64,000 bases of DNA from Macrophomina tecta (Eukaryota > Ascomycota > Dothideomycetes > Botryosphaeriales > Botryosphaeriaceae): positions 2,423,501-2,487,500 of the forward strand of contig JAKSGN010000037.1 of the NCBI GenBank assembly GCA_024180945.1, in the 5' to 3' direction. Made by a program: the position numbers and the translations under genes. Shown here piece after piece: positions 24,109-36,331 of this stretch. Below the pieces are notes generated by a model. The model saw nothing but the letters and a program-made list of their open reading frames with translations. It did no database searches and had not been told where the DNA came from. Every line of letters begins with the position of its first letter. Within the stretch, counting starts at the first letter, position 1.

Positions 24109-24348
24109 TATTAAAGCTTAACCTTAGAATAATTGCTAAAAGGTTTATTATACTATATATAAGAAGCTAAAACTTAAGAAAAGAAAAAGAAAAAAAAAGA
24201 AAAGAAAAACAAGAGTAAAGTCTACTTAAATATATAAATTAGATAAAGTTACGTAATACTTATATCTACGTAGGTATAAGTCTATTCGTTAGTTATAGCT
24301 AAGGTTTCTCTAAGGCTTTCTTTATTACTAGGCTTCTAGACTATAATA
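24109..24348 (-). repeat. Gypsy-3a 5' LTR (right)
   Basis: Partner of 18274-18514; carries the recurring palindrome at 24258-24281. Confidence 0.88.
24258..24281. repeat. recurring 24-bp palindrome in the Gypsy-3a right LTR
   Basis: Arms ACTTATATCTA and TAGGTATAAGT with centre CG. Confidence 0.8.
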
Positions 24349-24353
24349 TATAT

Positions 24354-27300
24354 CTCTTAAATACGTAGAGCGACTTACTTTATAAAATATATAAGCTAGT
24401 ACTAAGCTATTTACCCGCCTTCTTAATAATACTACTGTTATATTATATAACTCTTATTATATAGGGGTTACTACGTGTGACTTAAGGGGTACTATATATA
24501 CTACTATATTCTAACTTTACTAGAGTAGCTTATTTACGGGCTATAATACTATACTTAGTATATTCTAGCTTAGGGCTACCGGACTAATTATTAATTTTAG
24601 AAGAGAAATGTTTTACTAGAGTATAAACTCGCTAGAGTATATATATCTAGTAAGCGCTACTAAATTATTCTAGAACTTAGAATTAGAAAAGCCTATTTAC
24701 TTTTTCTAGCTATTTAACTACTAACTCTCGTCTACGGATAGCCTAGAAAGTTAAGAAAATAATTTTAACTCTTTTATAACCCCCTCGTAGGTAGAAAGTA
24801 TACTAAATATATATAAGAAGTAAGGTAGGAGTAACTAAAATCTAGAAGAACTTTTATCTAACTAAATTTTTTTTTATCTATAGGGGCTATACTCCCGCAT
24901 CTAAAAAGTATATAAACTATATAAGAAACTCGCTAGTTTAGTAAATATACTACTAGCTAAAATAGCTAAGAAGGTCTACGACGAGATTTTAAATACTTAT
25001 AGAAAGTACTTAGACGTCTTTTTAGATAAATAAGCTACTAAGCTACTATAATATACTAAGTTTAATTATACTATTAATCTTATTATAGGTTCTAAGCCAC
25101 CGTTAATGCCCCTATATAAACTCTTCTAATCTGAACTACAGATTCTTAGGGAATACATTAATAAAGCCTTAGAATAGAAGTAGATTAGATATAGTAAGTC
25201 GCTTACGGGCGTGCCTATTCTCTTTACCCCTAAGGTAGATAGTACTATATAGTTATATATAGATTATAGGGGCCTAAATAAGGTTATAGTTAAAAATAAC
25301 TATTTTATACTACTAGTAGGTGAGCTACTAGACTACTTAAGTACTATAAAGATCTTTACTAAACTAAACCTATATAATACTTATTACTAAATCTATATAA
25401 AGGAAGGTAATAAGTAGAAAATAGTATTTAAAATATATTACGGGTATTATAAGTACCTAGTTATATTATTTAGCTTAACTAATACACCTATAACCTTCTA
25501 GTTATATATTTACTAAGCCCTAGGAGGCCTACTAGATATAATTTATATAGTATACTTAGATAATATACTTATATACTTAGCGGATAAGTCTTAGTATATT
25601 AAGTATATTAAATATATTCTCTAAAGATTATGTAATTAGAACCTCTATATAAAACCGTCTAAATATAGCTTTTATATAAAGTACGTCGAGTTTCTAGGCT
25701 TTATTATTATCCCCTAGGGGGTTATTATAGACTCTATAAGAGTTAAAGCTATTAAAAACTAGCTAGAGCTATAAAGCTATTATAATATTTAGGTTTTTCT
25801 AGGCTTTACTAACTTCTATAGGCATTTTATATAGAATTACTCTACGGTAGTTTAATTACTAACTAGCTTGCTAAAAGAAGTAGTCTAAGATTCTAATCTA
25901 GGGGCTAAATAAGCGCCGAAAAAGGGGCTAACTAAATAGTATAAGTCCTAGAAATAGCTTATAGAAGTAAAGTAGGCGTTTAGTAGACTAAATATATACT
26001 TTATATAGACTTCTATACTATAGTACTATAACCTAAATTTTTTAGTTATACTAATTACTAATATATTAGACTATATCTATAGTAGTATCCTTCTCTAACT
26101 ACTAGATAGAGAGGATAACTAGCGCTATTAGTACCCTATTACATATTTTAGCTATAAGTTTACTAGTACTAAAATATAGTATAATATCTATAATAAGAAA
26201 CTCTACATAATTATATAGTACTTTAAGTATTAGAGGCCTTACCTAGTATATATATAGATACCGGTGCGGGTATTATCTAATTATAATAATCTATATTATT
26301 TTATAATAACTAAAAGCCTTATAGTTTAATAGGCTTGGTACGCTAAAGTCTTAGGTAAATTTAATTTTAATATTAAATATAAGCTAGGTAAGTCTAATCT
26401 AGTAGACGCTCTTTTAAAATACCTAGACTATCTTCTTAGCTTTAAGAAGGGTAATAAGTATACTTATCTTAATATTATATTATCTATACTATAATGTAAA
26501 CTTCGGATTTAGGGGTTAAAAGAATTTCTATATATTACTAAGAACCCCGGCTAAGAGTATAAGAAAAATCTATGTATAAACAGTAGTAGTAACTACTAAA
26601 CTATTTTAGTCTACTCTATTACTTATAAGGAGTACGATGAGTTTACTTAAAAGAGCCTAGAATCTCTAGTATATACTTACTATAAGAAAGCTAGTACGAG
26701 CTTAGTATAAAGCTTTATACCTTAGTCTATAGTAATAGTAGCTACTATAACTAAAATAGCGTTCGAAGCTACTTCTAAATTGCTAGTTAATTTTATTTAT
26801 ACTAAGTAATAAAGGGATGCCTTCTACATAGATATATAAGAATAACTTATAAAAAGAGTACTTTTAGTATATAATTAGTATATAATCGATAAGTAAAGAC
26901 TTCTATACTATAAAGAGCGGGTATACGTGCTAAAATATACTCTACTATGCGAGGAAATCCTACTTAAAAATTATAATAATTTAAATAGTAGCTATTACGG
27001 TATCTATTATACCTAGAAGATACTTTCTAGGAAGTACTACTAGAAAGATATTATTACAAATATTAAAAAATATATATAAAGCTACGATATCTACTAATAT
27101 AATAAGGCTTACCGGTATAAGCTATATAGGTTATTATAGCTACTACTAGTAGCTACTTAACCCTATAGGTACTACTTTCTTAATTTTATTATAGACTTAC
27201 TAGAATCTATAAGGTAAGATAATTAAGTATATAATATAGTTCTTATACTTATTAACTATTTTACTAAATATATATATTACCTACTAGTTAGGAAGATAAT

Positions 27301-28200
27301 TAATAGGGTAACGCTTATAAATTTTATTATAAACGATATCTTTATATAATTTAGGCTACTTAATACCCTAGTCTCGAATAGGGGCTTAACGTTTACAAGC
27401 TAGTTCTAGAGTAAATTATACTATAATCTTAGAATTAAGTATAAACTAAGTATCTTCTTTTACCCGTAGATAGACGGCTAAATAGAGAGGTAAAATTAGA
27501 AGTTAGAGGCGTATCTATGCTATTATATCTTTTAGAACTAGTTAGACTAGGTAAAGCTTCTCTAGTAGGCTTTATATATCTATAACTAGAAAATCTATTC
27601 TTCTATAGGCTTCACACCGGTCTATCTAGATAAGGGAGTAGAACCTAACTCCTAGAATGGGGTTTAGGATAATCTTAAAAGAAATTCTTTAACTAAATTA
27701 GCCAAAGTAGCTAAAAAGCACGTGGAAAATATATATAAAGTATAGAAATTGGCTATAAAATTTCTTAAATACTTCTAGAAGCTCTAAACGAAATACTATA
27801 ACTAGAACTAAACTAAAATATATTTTAATATTAGATAACTAGTCCTTCTCTTAATAAGAAATATTAGAACTAAATAGCCTTATAAGAAGCTTAATAACTA
27901 TTACCTAGGGCTATTTTAAATTCTAGAGAAAATTAGCTTCTAGGCCTATTACCTAGACCTACTATAATCTATATCCCGGCTATATAATATTTTTAATATT
28001 ATATTACTAGAAGTATATATGGCTAGACTAGGATTCTAACTACTACTAGTCGAAGAAATTAATAATAGTAAATACTAGAAAGTTAAAGCTATAGTAGCCT
28101 ATAAAGAAGAGCTACTAAGATAATATCTACTTAAATAGCTTAGCTAGCCCTATAAATATAACGAGTAGAAGTAGGAAGAGGAGCTAGATAATTATAGAGA
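24354..28200 (+). pseudogene. Gypsy-2a pol: protease, RT, RNase H, integrase, chromodomain
   Basis: Reading through stops, the plus strand gives protease about 24.35-24.75 kb. Reverse transcriptase (about 25.06-25.7 kb) shows PLMPLYKLF, GVPILFTPKVDSTI, LYIDYRGLNK, FTKLNLYNTYY and VYLDNILIY; the YLDD box is mutated to YLDN at about 25.56 kb. RNase H is at about 25.95-26.4 kb (YSSILLQ, KYKLGKSNLVDALLKY). Integrase is at about 26.9-27.7 kb (FYPXIDGXIERQN, YSSIGFTPVYLDKG). The chromodomain is at about 28.02-28.15 kb (LLVEEINNSKYQKVKAIVAY). The order and the C-terminal chromodomain define a chromovirus. Nearly all stops sit at expected Gln or Trp. Confidence 0.85.
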
Positions 28201-28808
28201 GCTTTTATAGAATTACCTTAAAGAAAACCCTATTTCCTAGAATACCTAGCTAAAACGTAAGTGAAACGTAGATAAAACGTAGGCTATAAGTAAGCTACGG
28301 CGAGGGCACCCCCTAGAATTAAAGAATAAGAAGAAATATTAAGAAAAATACTTAATTTATAAAGAAGGGCTCTAGGAAAGTATCTACTTTATATTTAAGC
28401 TATACTAGAACTATCTCTTATTTATATTAGATATTTATATAAAGTACTTATTCTTAAACTCCTTATCTACTACTTCGTTAATTAGCTTTATTAAGCTAAC
28501 CCTATCTAATCTAGTCTAATAATACTACTAATTCTCCGAGCATAATATATTATATATATATTACTAGTTACTATAGCTGCTAGTAGCTATAATTTTCTTT
28601 ATCTTTTACTTCTTATATACTAATACTATCTCTCCTAATATATTAGTATACTTATATAGCGTAAGTATATTCTTCTTTATAAACTCTAGTATCTTTTTAT
28701 TAGAAGTGCCATCGAAGCTATTATAATAAAATAATAGTAAATTAGTAATACAGCGGAATTAAAGGGAAATCTAAAAATAAATTTTATTATTAGTAATAAA
28801 TATAAGTA

Positions 28809-28856
28809 ACGTATCCCACAAGCGAGCGGACCACCCAAGCGAGCGGACCACCCCAT
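28809..28856. repeat. Pogo-1 left TIR
   Basis: Starts ACGTATCCCAC just after TA. It is the exact reverse complement of 29893-29940. Confidence 0.95.
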
Positions 28857-28889
28857 CAACAAAACGCGTCACCTTAGCTTCTATCAACC

Positions 28890-29480
28890 ATGCAACAACC
28901 AAACCACGCGCAATCACCCTTATATAAATCTTATTTATTCTTAGCAAAGCAAGCTATCGATCAAGGCAGAATTCGGAGTAATCGGGGCGTTGCGGAAACG
29001 TACCACGTTAATCGAATGACTCTTAAGCGACGACGCGACGGGACCCATTCACGACGCGATTACACGCCCAATTCGCGAAAGCTTACCAATCCCGAGGAAT
29101 CTTTAATTGTTCAACGCATTCTCGACCTAGATTCGCGAGGATTTCCGCCGCGGTTAAGTACTGTTAAAGATATGGTAAATAAGCTACTCACTAACCGCGC
29201 CGGATGTACCGTTGGTAAGAACTGGCCCTCCAACTTCGTAAAACGGACTCCCGGGCTTAAAACGCCTCTGAATCGCAAGTACGACTACCAGCGAGCGAAA
29301 TGCGAGGACCTAGAGCTTATCGCGCAATGGTTCGAGCTCGTCCGGAATACTATCGCGAAGTATAGGATCGTAGACGGAGACACGTATAACTTCGACGAAG
29401 CCGGCTTTCTTATAGATATAATCGCAGCTGGAATAGTTGTTATAGTATCGGAGCAACGTACTCGATTAAAGACTATTTAG
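28890..29480 (+). pseudogene. Pogo-1 transposase, N-terminal part
   Basis: 196 residues. The N-terminal psq-type helix-turn-helix (about 10-50: LAKQAIDQGRIRSNRGVAET, RMTLKRRRDG) and the CENP-B/Tc5-type second DNA-binding domain (about 65-130: SLIVQRILDLDSRGFPPRL, VGKNWPSNFVKR) are complete. The first catalytic Asp is present in Y-N-F-D-E-A-G-F (Asp169). The frame ends at TAG 29478-29480, where the homologue has a Gln before P-G-N-R; a CAG-to-TAG change explains it. Just beyond, GNRKWVTVI is joined to C-terminal sequence, so the second and third catalytic Asp are deleted. It could still bind DNA but not cut. Confidence 0.85.
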
Positions 29481-29892
29481 TCAGGCAATCGTAAATGGGT
29501 TACGGTGATAATGGCGCATTCGGCTGTCCTTTTGCAGGCGGAAGCCGCGAATCTTTAAAGGGCAAACGAGGCCGCAACGAGACGCAAGAAGCGGAAAAAA
29601 AAAAAAAAAAAGCGGATTTAGAAGTGCGGGACACTAACGATTCAAGCTGGGCAGGATTTAGTCGATGAAAATGCGGTTAACTAGCAGATTTCGACGGAAA
29701 CGCGCGAAGGTGGTGCGCAATCGGATAGGCCTGCGACGAAGCGACGGCGATGTGGGCAATACGGTGAGCCTGGTCACAACTCTCGCACATATCAAAAAGA
29801 TGCGCAAACTACTATAGAATAGGCTCTCTATTATAGATAGTTAATTATCCAAGGCGTTGTGGAGTTATTCGTACTTAAGCGATTGAGCTTTA
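29481..29892 (+). pseudogene. Pogo-1 transposase, C-terminal remnant
   Basis: After the stop, the same frame gives SGNRKWVTVIMAHSAVLLQA, then a Lys/Arg-rich part containing a 17-A run (29595-29611). It ends in a decayed zinc knuckle, C-G-Q-Y-G-E-P-G-H-N-S-R-T-Y, where the two Tyr replace Cys through G-to-A changes. Compared with the 541-residue transposase at 48.5 kb, roughly residues 210-440 are missing. Confidence 0.75.
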
Positions 29893-29940
29893 ATGGGGTG
29901 GTCCGCTCGCTTGGGTGGTCCGCTCGCTTGTGGGATACGT
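29893..29940. repeat. Pogo-1 right TIR
   Basis: Reverse complement of the left TIR, followed by TA at 29941-29942. Confidence 0.95.
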
Positions 29941-29942
29941 TA

Positions 29943-30867
29943 GTATAAAAGTATATAAAAAGTATAAAAAAAGTAGAAAAAAAGTATACTTACTAAAGTA
30001 TATTTATAACTACTCTTCGTATACTAATTATACTTAGTATAGAATAAATTCTTAAAGTAGATATAGCGAAGCCCCCTAAGAAGCTCCGTAGGTATAAAAT
30101 TAACCTATACTTTATCCTCGCGGTGGCGCATCATGCCCTAGTAGCGCACGTAATATATATAGTATACTACTATTAAACTAGGCTACGGCTAAAGATAAAA
30201 AAGAAGCTTTACTATATTTCCTATAATAGATATCTACGGAAGCTTATCGTAGAAGTAACCTAAGTAAATAAAGCTAAAAGAGGTCTATATAGTAATAGTT
30301 ATTTAGAAAAAAGAAGTAATAAAAAAAGTTAATATTAGTTAAAGATATTTTAGTTAAAGAAAAGAAGCTAGATCTAAACTATAAAAATCTAGAGTACGAA
30401 GAGTTATTATAGCTACTAAAGCTATTAAAAAAATAACCTCGTACTCTATAAGTATTATTAGTATACGTAAGTTACTAATTAGTATATTCGCTAGTATTAT
30501 TATATAAGGCTAACTTTTATTATTCTTAATAGTAATAATACCTAATAATAAAGAAAAAACTATACTAATATACTATTATCTATATTTTCTATATATATAG
30601 TATACTACTAGTATTACTAATAACTACTTAGTAATATATTTTCTTATTTTTCTATTAATTTATTATTCTTTATTTATTATTCGTAGTAATAACTACGTAA
30701 TAAGGCTAACTTACCTTACTATATAACGTCTATAGCTAATATATAATACTATATTCTATATAGTAATTAGATACACTCTTTTTCCTTACTAAAGGTTTTT
30801 TAATAATGTACTAATATAATACTTTCTAATAAAAATCGGGGCGATTCCTACTAGAGGAGAAGAATAG
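29943..30867 (+). other. Gypsy-2a 3' untranslated region
   Basis: No coding potential. It parallels, inverted, 36521-37446 of Gypsy-2c and includes a purine-rich end (GAGGAGAAGAATAG, 30854-30867) that is the polypurine tract next to the 3' LTR. A roughly 900-base 3' region is long for a gypsy element. Confidence 0.7.
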
Positions 30868-31061
30868 TATTAGAATAATAGACCCTAGTATACTCTTAGA
30901 GTACTTATACCGTGCGTTCTACGTGCTTATTACGTGCTATATACGGGCCCCTAGTATATAATGCTACTAAGGGGTAAATTCTATACTACTAAGAATTCGT
31001 ATCTAAGAATATATAACTCTTCTAAAGACTTTCTACTTATAACTAACCTATTTTACTTATA
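30868..31061 (+). repeat. Gypsy-2a 3' LTR
   Basis: Partner of 16671-16864, immediately downstream of the polypurine tract and upstream of CTTTT. Confidence 0.87.
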
Positions 31062-31066
31062 CTTTT

Positions 31067-31442
31067 TTAATATCTTTTTTTCTAAATAACTATTATTATA
31101 TAGATCTTTTTTAGCTTTATTTACTCTAGCTACTTCTATAATAAACTTTTATAGATATCTATTATAGATAATATAGTAAAGTTTTTTTTTTCTTTAGCTA
31201 TAGTCTAGTTTAGTAGTAGTATACTATATATAATATATATAGTACTAGAATATATTATACTACTATAAGAGTAATACGCAGATTAATTTTATATTTATTA
31301 AGTTTCTTAGTAGCCTTTACTAGATTTATTATAAGAATCTATCTTATACTAAATATAACTAATATATAAAGAGTAGTTATAAATATATACTAATAAGTTT
31401 ATATTTTTTTTTATTTTTTCTATACTTTATACTTACTTTTAG
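31067..31442 (-). mobile_element. Gypsy-2b, third piece
   Basis: Parallels 37069-37440 of Gypsy-2c (CTAAATAACTATTA, then TAATAAACTTTTATAGATAT). Similarity stops near 31442, before the integrase region, so the 5' part of this copy was lost. Confidence 0.7.
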
Positions 31443-34190
31443 ATTACTTTTTTATTATACTATAACTCTTTCTAGAGAAAGTTAAGTATATTATTAAATA
31501 GCTTAGACTTTCTAGAAGCTCTTATAATAAATAAAAAAGATTTATATATAAAATTAAAATATAAATTAATTAATAGATTAACTATAAAAGTTTTATCTAC
31601 TATAAATAAGTATAGCTTATATATATAAAATAATTAGTTAAAGTATGATAAATTACTAACTAGCTTACTATAATTTAGTAAGCTAAGTAATTTAAAATTA
31701 GTATACTAGATTATAGATTTATCTTCTATTCTTTAGAAAGTAGTCTAATCTAAGAATTTTCTAGTCTAAAAAATTAGAGTCTTTTTTAGAAAGTAGAATC
31801 GCTCTTTTTTTATTTTCTCTAGCTAATATTATAATACTATTTTCCCTCTAGGCGACTTTTAGTCTAAAAATTTAAAGCTATAAGTATAGTATAGTTCTTT
31901 TTTATTTATTTCATTATTTACTTTTAATCTTATTTTATAATATCTAGTTATAAGTCTATAAAGTATTATATCTTAGCTACTTATATTACTTATCTAGAAG
32001 TTATTATTATATCTTTCTATAGTTATTATTATAAGAAGAGTAAGAAGTATAAAATATTACTAAAAAAAAAAACTAAAAACTTTATTATCTTATTATTTTA
32101 AGTATATTCGTTAGGGTTATAGCTATAATATTTAAAATATCTTAGTTTAAAATTATAGATTTTTTTAGTTCTTAGTAAGTAGTTTATTAATAGTTATAGA
32201 AAACTTAGTTAATTAAAAGTACGATTATCTTTATAAAAAATATTTAGTTATTACTAAGGCCTTATCTACTTTTTAGTAAGTTTTAAAGATAGTTTAAAAC
32301 TTTTTTCTTACTTTTATAGCCTATTTAGAGTACTTAGAGTAATAAAAGTAGTTTCTTAATAATTAAAAGTGTAAAATAGTATATTAGAATTTATTATTCT
32401 TAGAGAAGCTAGAGTTTAAAAAGATATATATAATATAGCTATTAAGTTTAAATAGTAGTAATATAATAAATTCTAATAAGATAGTTTCTTAAAAGATACT
32501 AATAAATTAGTTTTAGATATTTTTAATGCCTCCTTCTAGTTTTATATTATAGAAGAATACTCTAGGTTTAGATAGTTAAAGTTTTATTAGTAGTATTTCT
32601 AGATAAGTTCTTTATAGTTAAGGTAAAAAACTAGTTTCTATAAAAATTTTTAAGAATTTTTAGTAGAATTTATTTCTTTCTATTTAATAAGATACTTAAA
32701 TTAATTATTAATCTAGTTTTTATTAAGAATTTTTTTTACTAACTATTTTCTATTAGTATTATTAAGATATATTTTAATTTCTAGATTAGGTTTAGTATTA
32801 CTATATATGGGTTTAAGTAAAAAATATAAAAAACTAGATATATATCTATTTATTCTAGTAATTTAAGTTTAAAGAAAATAGATAAAAGTTCTTTTTTAAT
32901 TTAGTAGGGTTTAATCTTCTTATAATTTAATTTATTATTTAATTATATTATTTTAATATTTTTTTTAAAAAATTAGACTTTATTTTTCTTCTTTAGAAAT
33001 AGTAATACCTAGTACTATCTATTATAGTATATAGCTATTTAGTATATAGTAAATTTAATATCTTAAGCTAGTTTTTAGTATAGTTTATATAGCTAGTCTA
33101 CTCTAAGTATAGCTTTTTAGATAAGTATTTTATAGATTTAGAATTTTCTAAAAGTAATAGAGTTAAATCTATAGTTAGTATAGAAGAGTATAGTTTATAT
33201 AACTTTTATTACTATACTATTATATATATATTAGGCTAGTAGTAGAAGCTTAACCTAGTTATTTTATTTATAGTTTAGATAGAATCTTAGATATTACTCT
33301 AATATTTAGTTAGTTTATTTTATTTATTTATTAATTTATAGATATATTATTATTAATATCTTATATTTAGTTTCTAGTTTATAAACTAAGGTTTATTAGA
33401 ACTTAGCTCTAAATTATAGATTTTAGTTTATAATTAGTTTCTTAGGTATTCTATAGTAGATAAAAATATATCTAAGAAAGAGATAGGCGTAGCCCTCTAC
33501 TTTAATTTTTTTATTATAAGAAATAAAGTATATCTATTTTATTAAATAATTAATAATAACTAGAATAGTATTATATTATATTTTAGTTACGGGGTCTACT
33601 AAAATTAATAGGTTAGTAATAAAGTTTATTATAACTAATTTCTAGGATTTAGTTAGTATTATAATAAGCTATAGTTATCTATATAATATATATTATACCG
33701 CCTTATTTTTTATATATTTATTATATTTCTAGATAATTTTTTCTACTATTTTTTTTATTTAGAAAAAATAGATATATCTTATAAGTTATTCTAAGATTCT
33801 TATTATTCTCGGGTATTTATAAACTATAAATTCGTAGTATTTCTTTATTAATTATTTATGTAGAGGTATTAGTATATATATTTTTTTATAGAATAGTATA
33901 TTACCTTTATAATTTTATACTAGATTAGAATTATTATATTTTAAGATATTTATTTATTATAGTAGTTCTTAGAATAGTAGATTATTATTATATCTTTTTT
34001 AAATAATTTATTTTTAGATAGCGATATTATTTTTTTTTATTTATTATTATTTTTATGGTTTTCTTAGGTATAGATTTTTTATTCTATAGTTTTTTATTAT
34101 TTTTAAATTCTTATTTAGGTATTAGGGCCCTTAGAGGCTTATTATTATTAATAGAACTACTAAATCTTATAATAGATACTAATATTTATT
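31443..34190 (-). mobile_element. Gypsy-6, truncated gypsy element (LTR, 3' half)
   Basis: An LTR ends at about 31836 (ATTATAATA) and is followed by the polypurine complement CTATTTTCCCTC and the 3' leader motif TAGTCTAAAAATTTAAAG, the same arrangement as Gypsy-1 and Gypsy-5. Minus-strand translation of about 33.7-34.1 kb, read through stops, shows an integrase-upstream linker (LRALIPKQEF; LRIYSLQIPENN). Protease to RNase H are absent: the sequence changes to another element near 34190. The left LTR start near 31.45 kb is uncertain. Confidence 0.55.
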
Positions 34191-36331
34191 TCTTCTAGAG
34201 TATATTAAATTCTTCGATAATTTAGGGGCAGTATTATAAATAAAGGTTAAATAAAGACGCTTAGGTTTTAATAAAATTCTTATTACCTAGTTTAGTTAAG
34301 CTTAAGACTCTATGAGTTATAAAAATCTTAGAAATAAGCTTAGATAAATTATTTAGAATTAAAAATAGTAAAATTATTTACTTAAAGAACTAATCTAGTA
34401 AAAAATAAAGAAAACTTATATATATAGCTAGCCGAAACTCGAATAGAGACTTATCTAACTATAAATATAGATCTTAATCTTAACTTATTAAAAGTAGGAC
34501 GGGAATATACTTTTATTAGTCTATAGACTTCTAGATTATTATATTTATAATAAAAATTAGTAATTAAATTCTAAGTTTATATTTTAGCTTCGAGAGGCTT
34601 ATTTAAATATTTTATTTAGTCTTAGGTATCTCTCTAGATAGTTTAGACGTATTACATAATAACTCTTAAATAAATAATACTAGTACTAGCACTCCTTAAT
34701 AAAAGTTACTTAGTAACTAGGCTAGTTTTTTATTCGAAAGTCTTATTTTATTTTAAGAGATTAACCTCTAGGTAGATATAGAATACTTAGAAGAATAGGC
34801 CTAGTTTAAGCCCTTAGGCTTATCTACTAGGCTAAGTATAGCCTATTATAGACTCTATTTCTTAGTTTTTCTAGTTTTCTAACTATAAAGTCCGTAGATT
34901 CGGCTTAAACTTAAAAAGACTAGGCTATAGACTTTTAGTAAAAACTATTTTAAATAATTTAGCTTATTAAAATTCTTAGTCGGGGGTCTTATTTCTTAGT
35001 AATCTTAGGTAGAGTATTATTTATAATAGTAGACTTCTTTTTCTAAGTAAGTTTTTATAAGCTATTTAGCTTATAGCTTATTTAGATACTAATAGTAAAA
35101 ATAGTTATAGGCCTTAAGCTCTTTAACTATATCTAGAAATTTCTAGATAGGTTTTAAATAGTTTCTCTACTTAATAAAGTACTTAAGTTAGTTTTTTATT
35201 TTCTTAATATCGAGGATTTTCTTTATATAGTATTTAGTAATGCTGTTAACTATAATTAATAAAAGTAGAGGCTAAACTTATTCTAAAGAAAGATCTTAGA
35301 CTATAGATTCTAGTAGAAATATATAGAATACTAAATAAATATATATACTACTAGAGAGTTCTAGTTTATATATATAGCTTAAAATCTTATTTTTAATCTT
35401 AAAAGAACCGAGTTTCTTAAAATTAAGCTTATTAGCGAGTTATATAGTTATTATATACCTTCTAAGTAACTAAATAAGTTAGCTAAGATAAAAGATAGAA
35501 GAAAATTACTAGTACTTATTAGTTTATTCTTATATAAATTCTTAAGCCTAATAGACTTTAGCTTTTAAATAATCTTCTAGATTTCGAAACTATTTTATAT
35601 AAAGGACTAATTCTTAGTTTAAGGGTATATTAGATTTATTTAATTAAATCTTATATCTTAGGTAGAAGTTATAGTTAGTAAAAAAAAGTATAGCCTTAAA
35701 AATAGCTAAAACTATATTATTATATATAAATTCTATAAGAAAAAGATAGTCTACCTAGTTATCTTATTAGTAATTAATGTAGATATAGAGATATTATTCT
35801 AGAATAGTATTAATATATTTAGTTTAGCTATTTATTTAGGAATAAAAGACTATACTTTAGTTAAGCTTAATCTTAAGTAAATGTACTAAGTCTTCTATAG
35901 ACTTAGAGGTAAAAATAGATTTATAATTAATTATTTAATCGTTAGGTAGTTTATATAGCTTAAAAACATAGTCTTAGTATAACTATATAAGGTCTTTTTA
36001 GTTTATTATTTCTAAATAAGAAATAAAGTAGGTTATTTTAGTTAATTAATTTATAACTACTAATATAGTATTCTTACTTAGTAACTTAGGTAATCTTATA
36101 ATAAAATCTAGCGAAATAGAAGCCTAACACCTTTAAAAAATCCTAAGAAATTTAAGAAATCTATAAGATAGATATCTTATAAGCTTTATTTATTAGTAGG
36201 TTTTATAGTTTTTTATATAATGGCTTATTTCTTTTTAAATAGAAGGTTACTAAAAGTCTTAAATAATTAGCTTAAGTATAGTAGCTTATCTAGAATATCT
36301 GATCGTAGAGTAATTATACTAAATACTTATT
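34191..36331 (-). mobile_element. Gypsy-7, truncated chromovirus 3' half
   Basis: Minus-strand translation from about 36.2 kb down, reading through stops, gives the end of an integrase (SKSIEDLVHLLKIKLN, VDYLFLIEFIYNNIVLAIF), then a chromodomain at about 35.1-35.3 kb (YYIKKILDIKKIKN, LKYFIK, LDIVKEL) and a C-terminal tail to about 34.25 kb. Upstream domains are cut off by the LTR of Gypsy-2c at 36332. No LTR for this element was recognised. Confidence 0.6.

Larger units (their letters stand above)
18274..24348 (-). mobile_element. Gypsy-3a, complete chromovirus inside Gypsy-2a
   Basis: 241-base LTRs (18274-18514, 24109-24348) and target duplication CATAT (18269-18273) against TATAT (24349-24353), a single C-to-T difference. 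A long polypurine tract (on the minus strand a GGGGGAAGAAAGAGAA core) directly adjoins the left LTR at 18515-18555. The element is 6075 bases and minus-oriented. Confidence 0.9.
28809..29940 (+). mobile_element. Pogo-1, internally deleted Fot1/pogo element
   Basis: Perfect 48-bp terminal inverted repeats (28809-28856, 29893-29940), TA target duplication on both sides, and an undisturbed copy of the target at 37447-37448 in Gypsy-2c. At 1132 bases it is about 700 shorter than the complete pogo element at 48.4 kb. Composition is near 50 % GC, in sharp contrast with the host Gypsy-2a. The TIRs hold two tandem copies of a 17-base motif (AAGCGAGCGGACCACCC). Confidence 0.92.
16671..31061 (+). mobile_element. 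Gypsy-2a, complete chromovirus split by Gypsy-3a and a pogo element
   Basis: 194-base LTRs (16671-16864, 30868-31061) and target duplication CTTTT (16666-16670, 31062-31066). Removing Gypsy-3a (18274-24348), the pogo element (28809-29940) and their duplications leaves about 7.2 kb. Gag lies left of Gypsy-3a; protease through chromodomain lie right of it. It inserted into an inverted copy of its own family (Gypsy-2b). Confidence 0.88.
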
